From Enterococcus moraviensis ATCC BAA-383 (lineage in GTDB: Bacteria; Bacillota; Bacilli; Lactobacillales; Enterococcaceae), in contig NZ_ASWB01000005.1 of the NCBI RefSeq assembly GCF_000407445.1, positions 62,001 through 126,000 on the forward strand: 64,000 nucleotides of DNA, read 5' to 3'. The stretch's first letter is position 1. Each line of letters opens with the position of its first letter. Below, piece by piece: positions 53,176 through 62,213 of this stretch. Both the position numbers and the translations under genes were made by a program. Below the pieces are notes generated by a model. It searched no databases, was not told the DNA's origin, and saw only the letters and a list, made by a program, of their open reading frames with translations.

Positions 53176-53367
53176 ATGATGAATAAAAATAAACGAAAAA
53201 ATTATTATGTTGTTATAATTACGTATGTGTTGATTAGGATGATTATTTTATTTAGAGATGATCACCTAATTTTATCTTCTTTTTTGAATTATGAATTATC
53301 TGGTTTGATCGGGTTTATTATTGGGTATACGTCACTTTATTGTCTAGTAATAAGGAAAGACAAGTAA
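53176..53367 (+). CDS. tiny membrane protein
   Basis: This 63-residue protein has a Lys/Asn-rich start and two hydrophobic segments (about 10-27, NYYVVIITYVLIRMIILF; and about 37-58, YELSGLIGFIIGYTSLYCLV), and ends basic (RKDK). A second ATG at 53179 is possible. The ribosome site is weak, so expression may depend on coupling with the upstream small membrane gene 34 bp before. A strong terminator follows, which supports a transcript reaching this point. Function unknown; it may be an immunity or sensing protein for the secreted pair. Confidence 0.5.
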   Translation: MMNKNKRKNYYVVIITYVLIRMIILFRDDHLILSSFLNYELSGLIGFIIGYTSLYCLVIRKDK

Positions 53368-53389
53368 TTAAAAGTCTTAATTCACTAAC

Positions 53390-53439
53390 AAAACGACCTT
53401 CACTACTTTTCTGTAAAATAGTAGTGAAGGTCGTTTTTT
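53390..53439. terminator. bidirectional terminator
   Basis: AAAACGACCTTCACTAC (53390-53406) pairs with GTAGTGAAGGTCGTTTT (53421-53437), with A and T runs at the two sides. It can serve both the accessory locus (+) and the opuC operon (-). Confidence 0.92.
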
Positions 53440-53485
53440 ATTTTATTATTTTACTGATAACAACTGCTGACAAACTGTCTAAGAA

Positions 53486-54160
53486 TTAATTGGTTGAATG
53501 TTTACTCGCCGGATCTAATCGGCGTTCGATTGTCCCTAACACCCAGTCTGTAATGATTGCCATCAAAGCGGTTGGTAAAGCTCCTACAAGGATAATAGCC
53601 GTACCGTCTGTTGCATTGGTACCTCTGATAATGATATCACCAAGCCCACCAGCGCCAACGAAAGCACCAATTGCAGTGATCCCAATCGCTACAACTAAAG
53701 CATTACGGATACCCGCCATGATCACAGAAACAGAAAGTGGCAATTCTACCATGTAAAGTCGCTGCCATTTTGTCATCCCCATGCCTTTACCTACATCTAA
53801 AATATTTCGATCGACTTGGATCATTCCAGTATAGGTATTTTTGATGATCGGTAAAAGAGAGTAAAGAAAGACAGTAACGATAACCGTGTTTACGCCAAGA
53901 CCAAGACCAAGCATCAAGATCGAAAGCATAGCGAGTGAAGGGACTGTTTGGATCAAGTTAGCGATACTCACGACCCAACCCGCCATTTTTCTTCTACGGG
54001 CAATGAAAATACCAATCGGAATACCGACGATTGCGGCGAACAATACACCATAAATGGAAATTAGAAAATGCCGAACAAATTGACTTAGAACATAACTACC
54101 GTTTTGCTCAAAGTAATAGAAAAACTGTTGTAGCAAGTTCATATCTTGTAAATTCTGCAT
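53486..54160 (-). CDS. opuCD: osmoprotectant ABC transporter permease, OpuCD-like
   Basis: This 224-residue inner-membrane subunit of an OpuC-type importer takes up carnitine, choline or glycine betaine under osmotic stress. It has about five to six helices and the EAA-type loop GKGMGMTKWQRLYMVELPLS (about 122-141) that docks the ATPase. The GAGGLGDIIIRGTNATD segment is typical of the OpuCB/OpuCD group. Its ATG overlaps the last base of the binding-protein stop (TAATG). It is last in the leftward operon opuCA-CB-CC-CD and ends before the bidirectional terminator. Confidence 0.9.
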   Translation of the reverse strand: MQNLQDMNLLQQFFYYFEQNGSYVLSQFVRHFLISIYGVLFAAIVGIPIGIFIARRRKMAGWVVSIANLIQTVPSLAMLSILMLGLGLGVNTVIVTVFLYSLLPIIKNTYTGMIQVDRNILDVGKGMGMTKWQRLYMVELPLSVSVIMAGIRNALVVAIGITAIGAFVGAGGLGDIIIRGTNATDGTAIILVGALPTALMAIITDWVLGTIERRLDPASKHSTN

Positions 54161-55092
54161 TATTTTCCACCTCCTTCAGATTCAAAGAAATGGTGTTCTT
54201 TCAAGAAATTATCTGCAACGGTTTCTGGTTCCATTAAATCATTATCTGCTTGATAATTTAATTTTTGCATCGTTTCTGTTGAAATCTGTCCAGATAGTTT
54301 AGCCAGTACATCTTTCAATTCAGGATATTTCTTTAAAATCTCATCCGTTGCAACAGCACAGGCATCGTATGGAGGGAAGAAATGAAGATCATCTTCTAAA
54401 ATCACAAGGTCATAACTACCGATCCGTCCATCTGTAGAATAACCTAAAACGACATCCATCTTGTTAGCAGCAACTGCGTCATAAACTAAACCGATCTGCA
54501 TCGGGAAAACACGTTTAAAATCAAAACCATACGTTTCAGTAAAGCCTTTATAGCCATCACCTTTACGGTCGATCCAAGACGTATCAACACCTGCAGTCAG
54601 CTGATCACCAACTTTTTTTAGGTCACTGATCGTTTTCAAATTGTATTTTTTAGCGGTTTCTTGTGTGACCATGAATGCATAGGTATTGGCAAAACCGTAA
54701 GAATTAAACCATTTTTGTTGAAATCTTTTTTGGAATTCTGATTGCACCACATCAAAGGCCTTTTTTGGATCTTTGATTGGTTCTAAATTGAGCGTAGTTG
54801 TTAAATCAGTTCCAGTATAACGGGCAGCTGAAATTTGTGCATCGCCATTCATCATAGCTTGGTGATTGATGGTAGTGGTTGCCAAATTGTTGATGATCGT
54901 TGTTTTTTCATCAGTGTAATGCTCAATCATTCCAGCAACTAGACTGGCTAGTATTTGCGCCTCAGAAGTAATGCCGCCTGTGATCGAAATTGTAGAATCA
55001 TCAGAATTTGATGCTAAACCAGGTAAAGAACAGCCAGATAGCAACAACATAGCACTAAGTGTGATGAGCAATAATTTTAATTTTCGTTTCAT
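54160..55092 (-). CDS. opuCC: osmoprotectant-binding lipoprotein, OpuCC-like
   Basis: This 310-residue solute-binding lipoprotein is of the glycine-betaine/choline type. The N-terminal signal ends in the lipobox LLLSGC (Cys about residue 21). The mature domain has the family segments ITGGITSEAQILASLVAGMI, ARYTGTDL and DVVLGYSTDGRIGSYDLVIL; the last helps form the ligand site. It delivers its ligand to the two permeases encoded on either side. The gene sits between opuCB and opuCD, with 1-bp overlaps or gaps, the usual opuC order. Confidence 0.92.
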   Translation of the reverse strand: MKRKLKLLLITLSAMLLLSGCSLPGLASNSDDSTISITGGITSEAQILASLVAGMIEHYTDEKTTIINNLATTTINHQAMMNGDAQISAARYTGTDLTTTLNLEPIKDPKKAFDVVQSEFQKRFQQKWFNSYGFANTYAFMVTQETAKKYNLKTISDLKKVGDQLTAGVDTSWIDRKGDGYKGFTETYGFDFKRVFPMQIGLVYDAVAANKMDVVLGYSTDGRIGSYDLVILEDDLHFFPPYDACAVATDEILKKYPELKDVLAKLSGQISTETMQKLNYQADNDLMEPETVADNFLKEHHFFESEGGGK

Positions 55093-55093
55093 A

Positions 55094-55729
55094 TTATTCC
55101 GCCTCCCTTAAAGCTTTAGGCGTCAATTTCTTCTCTAGTAGTCCAAGTAATAAGTCTGCAACTAAAGCTAAAATAGTAACAGGAATCGTTCCAGCAAAAA
55201 TCAAATCTGGTTGGTAATTATTTAAGCCACTGAAAATGAAATCTCCAAGACCACCTGCGCCAATATAAGAGGCAAGAGTTGCCCAAGCAATAACATAAAC
55301 AGCTGCTAGTCTAATTCCAGCCATAATTGTTGGCATAGCAATCGGTAATTCGACCATGAAAATCGACTGAACATTTGTCATCCCCATGCCTTTTGCTGCA
55401 TCTTTGTAATCAGAACTGACTTCTTTGATCCCGATATACGTATTTCGTAAAATAGGTAATAAGGAATAAATAAACAATGCAATGATTGCTGGAATTTTTC
55501 CAACACCAAAAATAGGTATCATCAATGCGAGTAAAGCTAGTGAAGGAACAGTTTGCAATGCACTCGTTAATCCAATGACAATAGCTGCTGTTCGTTTCGT
55601 TCTTGTCAATAAAATCCCAATCGGTACAGCCAATAGAATTCCCAAGAGCAGTGCTACACCAGAAATAAAAATATGTTCACCAATTTTAGTGACAAGTTCA
55701 TTTCCTCTTTCTAATAAAAACTGATTCAT
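55094..55729 (-). CDS. opuCB: osmoprotectant ABC transporter permease, OpuCB-like
   Basis: This 211-residue permease is a paralogue of OpuCD and probably forms a heterodimer with it. There are about five helices, with the EAA-type loop [20 protein letters not shown] (about 109-128) and [19 protein letters not shown] near residue 167. Both permeases share the segment [20 protein letters not shown] in the second helix pair. It starts 3 bp after the ATPase stop and ends 1 bp before the lipoprotein gene, so all four subunits are tightly coupled. Confidence 0.9.
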   Translation of the reverse strand: MNQFLLERGNELVTKIGEHIFISGVALLLGILLAVPIGILLTRTKRTAAIVIGLTSALQTVPSLALLALMIPIFGVGKIPAIIALFIYSLLPILRNTYIGIKEVSSDYKDAAKGMGMTNVQSIFMVELPIAMPTIMAGIRLAAVYVIAWATLASYIGAGGLGDFIFSGLNNYQPDLIFAGTIPVTILALVADLLLGLLEKKLTPKALREAE

Positions 55730-55732
55730 TTT

Positions 55733-56926
55733 TTACACCTCCGCTTGAGGTTGTGTGACATCAGTTGATTCTGTTTCACTTGCAGTAGGAACCGTTTCTT
55801 CTGTTTCTTCCTCACCCCAGATAACATCGTAAACGATATCTACCAAGGAAGCTCGAGTTAAAATTCCTACAACTTTTTGTTGGTCGTCTACTACTGGAAC
55901 ATATTTTAAGCCACGTTTTAAGATGCGTTGCAATGTATCGCGTAATAAAGAAGATTTTTTTACAAAGAAAACTTTTGGATTCATGATGTCACTGACACTT
56001 GTCGCAGTATTTCTGCGGCGATCAAGGGTTTCGACATCGATGAAGCCTTTTAATACACCGGCGCCATCAACGACTAAGAGCGTATCAACACGTTTTTCTC
56101 TCATTAATTTGATCGCTTCTGACAATGATTTTTCAGGTGTAATCGTAATGGCGTTATTTAGCATTACTTCGCCAACCGTCGTAATATCTGGTTTCGCTTG
56201 AATCAAACGGTCTTCACCAATCAGTTCTTCGACAAATTCATTGACTGGATGACGTAAGATATTGTCTGGTGTATCAAATTGAATAACTTTCCCTTCGCTC
56301 ATAATGGCGATTCGATTTGATAATTTTAGTGCTTCATCCATATCGTGGGTAACAAAGACAATTGTTTTGCCTAAACGTTCTTGTAAGTCTTTCACTAAAT
56401 CTTGTAAAGAGTCTCTTGTGATTGGATCTAGAGCACCAAAAGGTTCATCCATTAAAATGATATCTTGATTTGCTGCTAAGGCACGAACAACACCAATTCG
56501 TTGTTGTTGTCCTCCAGAGAGTTCGTTAGGATAACGGTCAAGCATTTCTCTAGGCAATTCAACTAGATCGATCATTTTTTCTGCGATTTTATTTCGCTCT
56601 TCTAGATCAACTTTTAATAACTTAGGTACAAGAACAATGTTTTCTCTGATTGTCATGTGTGGCATCAAGCCAATATTTTGAATAACGTAACCGATTTTTC
56701 TACGTAACTCTACAGGATTGATCGTTTGAATATCTTCGCCATTGATCAAGATTTTTCCTTTTGATGGATCAGTCATTCGATTGATCATCCGCATTGAAGT
56801 AGTTTTTCCGCTACCACTGGTTCCGATAAAGCAGATAAATTCACCTTTATCAAAAGACAGATTGATGTCGTCTACAGCGATTTTACCGCCTTTGTAAATT
56901 TTTGAAACATGTTGAAATTCGATCAA
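55733..56926 (-). CDS. opuCA: osmoprotectant ABC transporter ATPase with CBS domains, OpuCA-like
   Basis: This ATPase of about 397 residues is of the OpuCA/ProV type. Walker A GTSGSGKTT (about 35-43), signature LSGGQQQR, Walker B IILMDEPFGALDP and the His in VTHD are intact. Two CBS domains (about 250-370) follow and respond to ionic strength or nucleotides in relatives. The C-terminal 20-25 residues are acidic and Thr-rich. I chose TTG 56926, which has GGGGTGAG 5 bp before it and yields the family start LIEFQHVSKIYKGG; longer frames to 57034 lack a ribosome site. First gene of the operon. Confidence 0.92.
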   Translation of the reverse strand: MIEFQHVSKIYKGGKIAVDDINLSFDKGEFICFIGTSGSGKTTSMRMINRMTDPSKGKILINGEDIQTINPVELRRKIGYVIQNIGLMPHMTIRENIVLVPKLLKVDLEERNKIAEKMIDLVELPREMLDRYPNELSGGQQQRIGVVRALAANQDIILMDEPFGALDPITRDSLQDLVKDLQERLGKTIVFVTHDMDEALKLSNRIAIMSEGKVIQFDTPDNILRHPVNEFVEELIGEDRLIQAKPDITTVGEVMLNNAITITPEKSLSEAIKLMREKRVDTLLVVDGAGVLKGFIDVETLDRRRNTATSVSDIMNPKVFFVKKSSLLRDTLQRILKRGLKYVPVVDDQQKVVGILTRASLVDIVYDVIWGEEETEETVPTASETESTDVTQPQAEV

Positions 56927-57005
56927 CTTTCTCACCCCAAATTCTTTTTTCTTGTTCTCGTTTCTTAAATGAACACACTGTTTTCTAATAAACGTTTCTA
57001 TTACT

Positions 57006-57034
57006 AGTATGCAACAAAACCGCGATTTGGACAA
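57006..57034 (-). promoter_or_regulatory. candidate promoter of the opuC operon
   Basis: On the minus strand TTGTCC (57034-57029), 17 bp, then CATACT (57011-57006) fit a sigma-A promoter about 80 bp before the TTG start of opuCA. The match of the -10 is 4 of 6. Confidence 0.55.
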
Positions 57035-57147
57035 ATCAGAGGATTTTTTTCATTTTTTTGAGATAAAAATCAAAAGAGTTGCTTGTATTTGGAACAACAA
57101 GAAAACAGGAAAAGTAGACTAAGCTATTGGGCGTGACTAACGTTCTA

Positions 57148-57176
57148 TTGACAATAGTCAGAAACCTTAGTATATT
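57148..57176 (+). promoter_or_regulatory. sigma-A promoter of the lipoprotein gene
   Basis: Perfect TTGACA (57148-57153), exactly 17 bp, then TATATT (57171-57176). The -35 lies in a small palindrome CTATTG-A-CAATAG (57145-57157). CAATAG recurs at about 57215, which could mark an operator. The leader to ATG 57365 is about 180 bases. Confidence 0.78.
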
Positions 57177-57364
57177 GTTGATTAGCAACTACTGTTTTAT
57201 GAACAATAGGAGGCGAGTCAACAGACAAAATAGAAAGATCGGTTGTGGTAGTTAAATTAAGCTATTTGCTTTTGTGTTATCTGAATAATTCCATTCAAGT
57301 TGAACGAAATGGAATAAGTACAAAAAATCAACAGTTATTGTCAAAAAAGGAGCCAATTAGACGT

Positions 57365-58054
57365 ATGAAAAAAGAAAAAATCATTATTATGTTTGCATTA
57401 ATAGTTGTTGTATTGACTGGATGCTCAAAGGGTGCTAATCCTAAAGAGGTTGCAACAGTTTTTATCAATAATGTCATTTATGAACGAGATAAGGAAAAAG
57501 CAGACAGCTATTTTTACAAGTTGGATGCACCAAATCAAGAGGATTTAATTCAAGATTTCTCTGAATTATTTGACCTTTCAAAAGAACAAGCAAAGGAATT
57601 AGTCGTAATTTATCAAGAACGACTGGATAAAGAAACGAGTTTTTCTGTAAAAATGAAAGAGAATACGACCAAAAAACATGAGGCTGAAGTAACTGTGACA
57701 GGGTTAGATCAGACAAAATTTGATCAAATGATCGATCAAAAAACGGACCAAGAATTGGTACAATGGTTGAACGATAAAGGCTATGATAAGCTGAAAACGA
57801 TAGACGATATTGATAAGATATCTGACGAGAAACAATTAAATGCTATTTTAAAAGAACTCACATCATTGAAAGATAGTGACCTTAATCAAATTCAATTCGA
57901 AGCACTTAAAAAGACATTTCAAGAATTGAAAGCGGCAAAAGAACCAAAGACAATCCAGTTAGAACTGGAGCCAGATAAGAAAGAGAAAAAATATTGGATC
58001 ATTGTAGATGAAGAAGAACGGTTTAATGAACTGCTAGATGCATTTCAAGGGTAA
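57365..58054 (+). CDS. lipoprotein of unknown function
   Basis: This 229-residue lipoprotein has a signal peptide and the lipobox VVLTGC (Cys about residue 20). The mature region is helical and very rich in Lys, Asp, Glu and Gln. The segment ANPKEVATVFINNVIYERDK (about 24-43) resembles the DUF4878/DUF5105-type cystatin-like fold seen in many Gram-positive lipoproteins. ATG 57365 is chosen because it starts the signal peptide and has AAAGGAGCC upstream; the longer frame from GTG 57245 is not credible. The family is not certain. It is followed by a small secreted protein and may share an envelope-stress theme with the PadR locus. Confidence 0.72.
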   Translation: MKKEKIIIMFALIVVVLTGCSKGANPKEVATVFINNVIYERDKEKADSYFYKLDAPNQEDLIQDFSELFDLSKEQAKELVVIYQERLDKETSFSVKMKENTTKKHEAEVTVTGLDQTKFDQMIDQKTDQELVQWLNDKGYDKLKTIDDIDKISDEKQLNAILKELTSLKDSDLNQIQFEALKKTFQELKAAKEPKTIQLELEPDKKEKKYWIIVDEEERFNELLDAFQG

Positions 58055-58093
58055 CGAATAGTAGAGAAATATGTTGAGTAAGGAGAAGTTAAA

Positions 58094-58648
58094 ATGAAAA
58101 AATTTATACTATTTTGCATGGCACTTTTGATGGTTGGTATGGGGATGACCCAGAACACTCAGAGCGCTGAAGCGGTATTTTCAAAAGACGAAGCAGTTAG
58201 AGAACGGTTTGCTTTAAAAAGAGAGAAACTGGCCGAAGTTGTCTCAAAAAAGGTTGCTCATGTTGAAAATTCCATCAAGAAAAAATTAAAAGTTCAAGAA
58301 GAAAAGAAAGTAAAAAAACAAAAAGAAGAGAACGAAAAAAAGGCGGCTGCTAAAAAAGCAGAAGAAGAAAAAGTTGCTAGCCAACAAGCTGCTGCACAAG
58401 CAATTGAGAATGAGCAGGCAGCCGCAACAGAGCAAATTGAAGAGCAACCAATAGAACAAGCACAAGTACCAGTTGCACCTGAAAATCCCCAAGGAGCCGA
58501 GGCAGTATCGGGTGCCTCAGCTAGTGGACGAGAAATAGGGCAAAAAAATAGAGAATGGGGCGAGCAGTTGAGCGATCCTAATTTGACACCAGAAGAACGT
58601 CAAGGTATCATTCAAGAGAAAAAGAATTACAACCGCAATAACCACTGA
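58094..58648 (+). CDS. secreted Lys/Ala/Glu/Gln-rich protein
   Basis: This 184-residue exported protein has a signal peptide (about 1-26, FILFCMALLMVGMGMTQNTQ, then SAEA). A strongly charged helix follows, with KKKLKVQEEKKVKKQKEENE and then AAAKKAEEEKVASQQAAAQA (about 62-112), a probable coiled coil. The Pro/Gln/Ala-rich linker and the C-terminal acidic tail NREWGEQLSDPNLTPEERQG are low in complexity. There is no sorting motif LPxTG and no enzyme domain. It lies 39 bp after the lipoprotein with AAGGAGAAG as ribosome site. A wall-associated structural role is possible. Family not recognised. Confidence 0.7.
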   Translation: MKKFILFCMALLMVGMGMTQNTQSAEAVFSKDEAVRERFALKREKLAEVVSKKVAHVENSIKKKLKVQEEKKVKKQKEENEKKAAAKKAEEEKVASQQAAAQAIENEQAAATEQIEEQPIEQAQVPVAPENPQGAEAVSGASASGREIGQKNREWGEQLSDPNLTPEERQGIIQEKKNYNRNNH

Positions 58649-58877
58649 TAAATGGCTGGACACTATTTTGCTCCAAAGATTAAAAAACTTTGGAGCTGAA
58701 TTGCTTTTGATTAGTATTAGAATCTGGAATTCAATCAGTAAATAGAATTCTTTTTTCTAAACAAACATCAAATGAAAGCACGTGCAATTGCTCTTTTCGT
58801 AGTCGATTTATTTCAGTGGATAGTGATGGAATAAGCGGGTAATTTGTCAATCAAAACTGTGATAAGGGGATTGAGCG

Positions 58878-59195
58878 ATGAGGGCTTCTAGCCAATTTAA
58901 AAAAGGAGCACTAGAAATGTGTGTGCTCCATTTTATTCAAAAAGAAGATCGTTATGGATACGAATTAACACAACGAGTGAATCAGTTTATACCGATTACT
59001 GAAGGGGCGCTTTACCCAGTTTTGCGTCGATTAGTCAAAGAATCGTATTGTGAGATTTATACGAAAGAATCACCTGATGGTCCTTCCAGAAAGTATTACC
59101 AAATTACTCAAAAGGGAACAGAATATTTGGAGCTTTTAGAGCATGATTGGGATGAATTCGTTGAGCAAGTAAGTAAACTGAGGAGGGCAGATTAG
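58878..59195 (+). CDS. PadR-family transcriptional regulator
   Basis: This 105-residue winged-helix repressor has the PadR start KGALEMCVLHFIQKEDRYGY (about 9-28). The recognition region is ITEGALYPVLRRLVKESYCE, and the wing is PDGPSRKYYQITQKG (about 71-85). It belongs to the short PadR type that regulates membrane-protein genes in stress responses. Its stop codon shares a base with the start of the next gene, which encodes a HAAS/DUF4097 membrane protein, a very common pairing. It probably autoregulates the pair. AAGGGGATT precedes the ATG. Confidence 0.92.
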   Translation: MRASSQFKKGALEMCVLHFIQKEDRYGYELTQRVNQFIPITEGALYPVLRRLVKESYCEIYTKESPDGPSRKYYQITQKGTEYLELLEHDWDEFVEQVSKLRRAD

Positions 59196-60751
59196 TGCAA
59201 ACGATGGAAGAGTATTTAAAGCAACTAAAAGCTGCTTTTGCTGAAGAAGATATAGAGGATTTCAATGAGCTGAAAGAAGATTTATTAGAGCAGCTATATA
59301 TTTGTTTGGAGGAAGGACAAACAGAGGCAGAAGTTGTTTCAAGACTTGCTTCACCAGAAGAAATGGCAGCGGATTACTATGCAGATTTAAGCTTGGATGC
59401 TGCGATTAATGCGAAAACATCCGTTGTACCTAGAGAAGAAATTAAAGATGTATTTATTCAAACACAGAAAAAAAGAATGCAAAAACTTGTGAAAACGGTG
59501 TTCAAAGTAGTGAAACCGTTAGTCCTTTTGCTTCTTTTATCAGTGTTTGCTTTCTTTTTGATGTACATAATAAAAGAGTTGAAAGAAGAACGAAACATTG
59601 CCGCTATCCCAACGATTTTATGTTTATTGTTGTTGCCGATCATTTTACAATTAGTAAAAGAATGGGTCGTAGAAAAAAGACAATGGATAAATGGTTTATC
59701 AGTAGGTTTGGTATTGCTGGGTGCAGCAATGTCACTGTTTTTCTCTGCAACAGACCGTTTGATGTATGCAGGTAGAAAATACTACAAAGAAATCAGTCTA
59801 AGCACGGATAAGCATGCGGCCTTTAGCTTCGATTCCGATGCGGATGTTGAAATTACAACGGTAGAAGTATCTAGTGCTGAAAAACCTAGCTTGATGATCA
59901 AAGGACGCTTTAAGGAAAGTGATATTAAAAAAATTGAAAACGGCTCATATGAAGATAAGGTCGATCTAACATTAGACGAAGAGAATATTTTTGATATCTT
60001 TACCCGAACTGGACGTTCAGAAGTCATTTTCTTTATTCCAAAAGGAACGATACTGGACGATTTTCATCTAGGGTTAAGTCGTGGAGATTTGCGTTTATTG
60101 GATATTCAAACAAAGAATTTTGATTTAGATTTGATTTCAGGAGATGTTTACGCTAAAAATATTATTGCTGATGAAGGAAATATCAATAGCGATTATGGTG
60201 ATGTGATCATTGAAGAATCTGCGATAAATTTAAAGGTTAAAAGTAATTCAGGAAAAACAGTTATTACGGGTATGCTGGGAGATTTAGAGATTGAGGGAAA
60301 TAAAAGCCTCTCGATTTTAAAATTTTTACGTTCAGACAATGTTGTATTAAATAATCATTCAGGTCGTATGATTTTGGAAGATGCGGAAGCAAAAAAACTT
60401 ACAGCTACTGCAACTGATGGTCAAATAATCGTAAAACGAACAAAAGGTGACCTATCGATGGCCAATAAAACGGGCAAAATCGTTTCGGAAGAAAATCAAG
60501 GTACATTAGAGTTGAAAAATGGATCTGGCCCAACGATTGCGATTCAAGAAAGCAAAGTCAATGCAACTGTTTTAAGTCAATCTGGATTTATCAAATGGTT
60601 ACAAGATCCTGAACTAGCAATTAAAATCACTGCAAACACTGAAACGGGTGAATTGCGAAATGATTTTTTAAATGTAGCAGATAATGAAAAATATAAGATC
60701 GACGTGCAATCTAAAACGGGAGATGTCAAAATCTTAAAAAAAGTTGAATAA
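59195..60751 (+). CDS. HAAS/DUF1700 - DUF4097 membrane protein
   Basis: This 518-residue protein partners with the PadR regulator. The N-terminal helical HAAS (DUF1700-like) domain (about 1-70) includes EEYLKQLKAAFAEEDIEDFN. About three to four membrane helices (about 105-130, 137-155 and 163-185) follow. The C-terminal part (about 200-518) is a DUF4097-type beta-helix with repeats such as DLDLISGDVYAKNI, NSDYGDVIIEES and VKSNSGKTVITG. Such proteins act in envelope-stress sensing or repression, like LiaF/LiaX relatives. The start is GTG 59195, overlapping the PadR stop by one base, with AGGAGG 8 bp before it. Confidence 0.88.
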   Translation: MQTMEEYLKQLKAAFAEEDIEDFNELKEDLLEQLYICLEEGQTEAEVVSRLASPEEMAADYYADLSLDAAINAKTSVVPREEIKDVFIQTQKKRMQKLVKTVFKVVKPLVLLLLLSVFAFFLMYIIKELKEERNIAAIPTILCLLLLPIILQLVKEWVVEKRQWINGLSVGLVLLGAAMSLFFSATDRLMYAGRKYYKEISLSTDKHAAFSFDSDADVEITTVEVSSAEKPSLMIKGRFKESDIKKIENGSYEDKVDLTLDEENIFDIFTRTGRSEVIFFIPKGTILDDFHLGLSRGDLRLLDIQTKNFDLDLISGDVYAKNIIADEGNINSDYGDVIIEESAINLKVKSNSGKTVITGMLGDLEIEGNKSLSILKFLRSDNVVLNNHSGRMILEDAEAKKLTATATDGQIIVKRTKGDLSMANKTGKIVSEENQGTLELKNGSGPTIAIQESKVNATVLSQSGFIKWLQDPELAIKITANTETGELRNDFLNVADNEKYKIDVQSKTGDVKILKKVE

Positions 60752-60764
60752 AATCAGTTGAATA

Positions 60765-60810
60765 GAAAAAGGCAGCGCAACGGGGAAACCATGTTGCACT
60801 GCCTTTTTTT
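60765..60810 (+). terminator. terminator of the PadR operon
   Basis: AAAAAGGCAGcGCAAC (60766-60781) pairs with GTTGCaCTGCCTTTTT (60793-60808), with one mismatch, and is followed by T residues. Confidence 0.92.
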
Positions 60811-61031
60811 ATAACTATATAGGTGGATAATAAGACCTAGCTGGTTCTTTACCTGAAAGAATGTGATGTAATGCGTCACTCAGCTCATTTGACTTAGCCG
60901 TTTTAGGAATGCCGGAGTAAATAAAGTTGATTTCAAGTAATTTGTCTTTTTACAAAATGCGTTCTTCATAGCCAGATACTATAAAAAATGGTAGAATAGC
61001 CAAGACAAATCAAGTAGAAAGAGTGACAATT

Positions 61032-62063
61032 ATGCTTAGTACAGAAGATTTTGATTTTGATTTACCAGAAGAATTAATTGCGCAAACACCGTTGAAAGAT
61101 CGAACAAGTTCACGATTATTAGTTTTAAATCGTGAGACAAAAGAAATTGAAGATAAACATTTTCACGACATTATCGATGAGCTAAATGCTGGGGATGCAC
61201 TTGTTATGAATGATACACGAGTATTACCAGCCCGATTATATGGTGAAAAACCAGAAACTGGCGGTCATTTAGAAGTCCTTCTTTTGACTAATACACAAGG
61301 AGATACGTGGGAAACATTAATCAAACCAGCTAAACGTGCGAAAGTTGGGACTAAAATCAGTTTTGGTGATGGACGCTTAACAGCAACTGTTATTGAAGAG
61401 TTAGAACATGGCGGACGAATTGTGACTTTTGAATATGAGGGGATCTTTTTAGAAAATTTAGAATCACTTGGCGAAATGCCATTGCCACCCTATATCAAAG
61501 AACGTTTAGAAGATCCAGAACGCTACCAAACGGTATACGCTAAAGAAAATGGCTCCGCAGCGGCCCCTACAGCGGGTTTACACTTTACGCAGGAACTTCT
61601 TACTAAAATACAGTCTAAGGGCGTAAAGCTTGTTTATTTGACCTTACACGTTGGTTTAGGAACATTTAGACCAGTTAGTGTGGAGAATATTTCAGAACAC
61701 GAAATGCATAGTGAATTTTATCGTTTAACAGAAGATGCGGCAGCACAACTAAATGAAGTTCGAAGTAGTGGGGGCAAAATAGTTGCCGTTGGGACAACAT
61801 CGATTCGGACTTTAGAAACAATCGGAACGAAGTTTGATGGTCAGATCAAAGCAGATAGCGGATGGACCGATATTTTTATAACGCCAGGATATGAATTTAA
61901 AATTGTTCAAGCTTTTTCAACGAATTTCCATTTGCCTAAGTCAACATTAGTTATGTTGGTCAGTGCATTTGCTAGTCGAGACTTGACACTTGCAGCATAT
62001 CATCATGCAATCGAAGAGCGTTATCGTTTCTTTAGCTTTGGAGATGCAATGTTTGTAAAGTAG
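61032..62063 (+). CDS. queA: tRNA preQ1(34) S-adenosylmethionine ribosyltransferase-isomerase
   Basis: This 343-residue enzyme transfers and rearranges the ribosyl part of S-adenosylmethionine onto preQ1 in tRNA, giving epoxyqueuosine. The start [58 protein letters not shown] and [14 protein letters not shown] are all typical. ATG 61032 is chosen; GTG 61023 lies within the likely ribosome-site region AAAGAGTGA. In many bacteria it neighbours tgt or ruvB; here neither is in the window. It is followed by a branched inverted-repeat element. Confidence 0.95.
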   Translation: MLSTEDFDFDLPEELIAQTPLKDRTSSRLLVLNRETKEIEDKHFHDIIDELNAGDALVMNDTRVLPARLYGEKPETGGHLEVLLLTNTQGDTWETLIKPAKRAKVGTKISFGDGRLTATVIEELEHGGRIVTFEYEGIFLENLESLGEMPLPPYIKERLEDPERYQTVYAKENGSAAAPTAGLHFTQELLTKIQSKGVKLVYLTLHVGLGTFRPVSVENISEHEMHSEFYRLTEDAAAQLNEVRSSGGKIVAVGTTSIRTLETIGTKFDGQIKADSGWTDIFITPGYEFKIVQAFSTNFHLPKSTLVMLVSAFASRDLTLAAYHHAIEERYRFFSFGDAMFVK

Positions 62064-62073
62064 TATAAGTGAT

Positions 62074-62181
62074 AAAAAAACTCATTCTAATTCTAACTGA
62101 ATTAGTGGGGATAAATGAGCTGTTTCTTTTACAGAGTACATTTATCTTCCACATTCAGGTGAGAAACGAATGAGTTTTTTT
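62074..62181 (+). repeat. branched inverted-repeat element after queA
   Basis: A 14-bp perfect outer repeat, AAAAAAACTCATTC (62074-62087) with GAATGAGTTTTTTT (62168-62181), encloses two further hairpins: CTAATTC (62087-62093) with GAATTAG (62099-62105), and GATAAATG (62110-62117) with CATTTATC (62139-62146). The outer stem ends in T residues, so it can terminate queA, but the enclosed branches are unusual for a terminator. It may be a small dispersed element or an RNA. Confidence 0.8.
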
Positions 62182-62213
62182 GATTAAGTTTTTTTAAATC
62201 GAGGTATTAGTAA

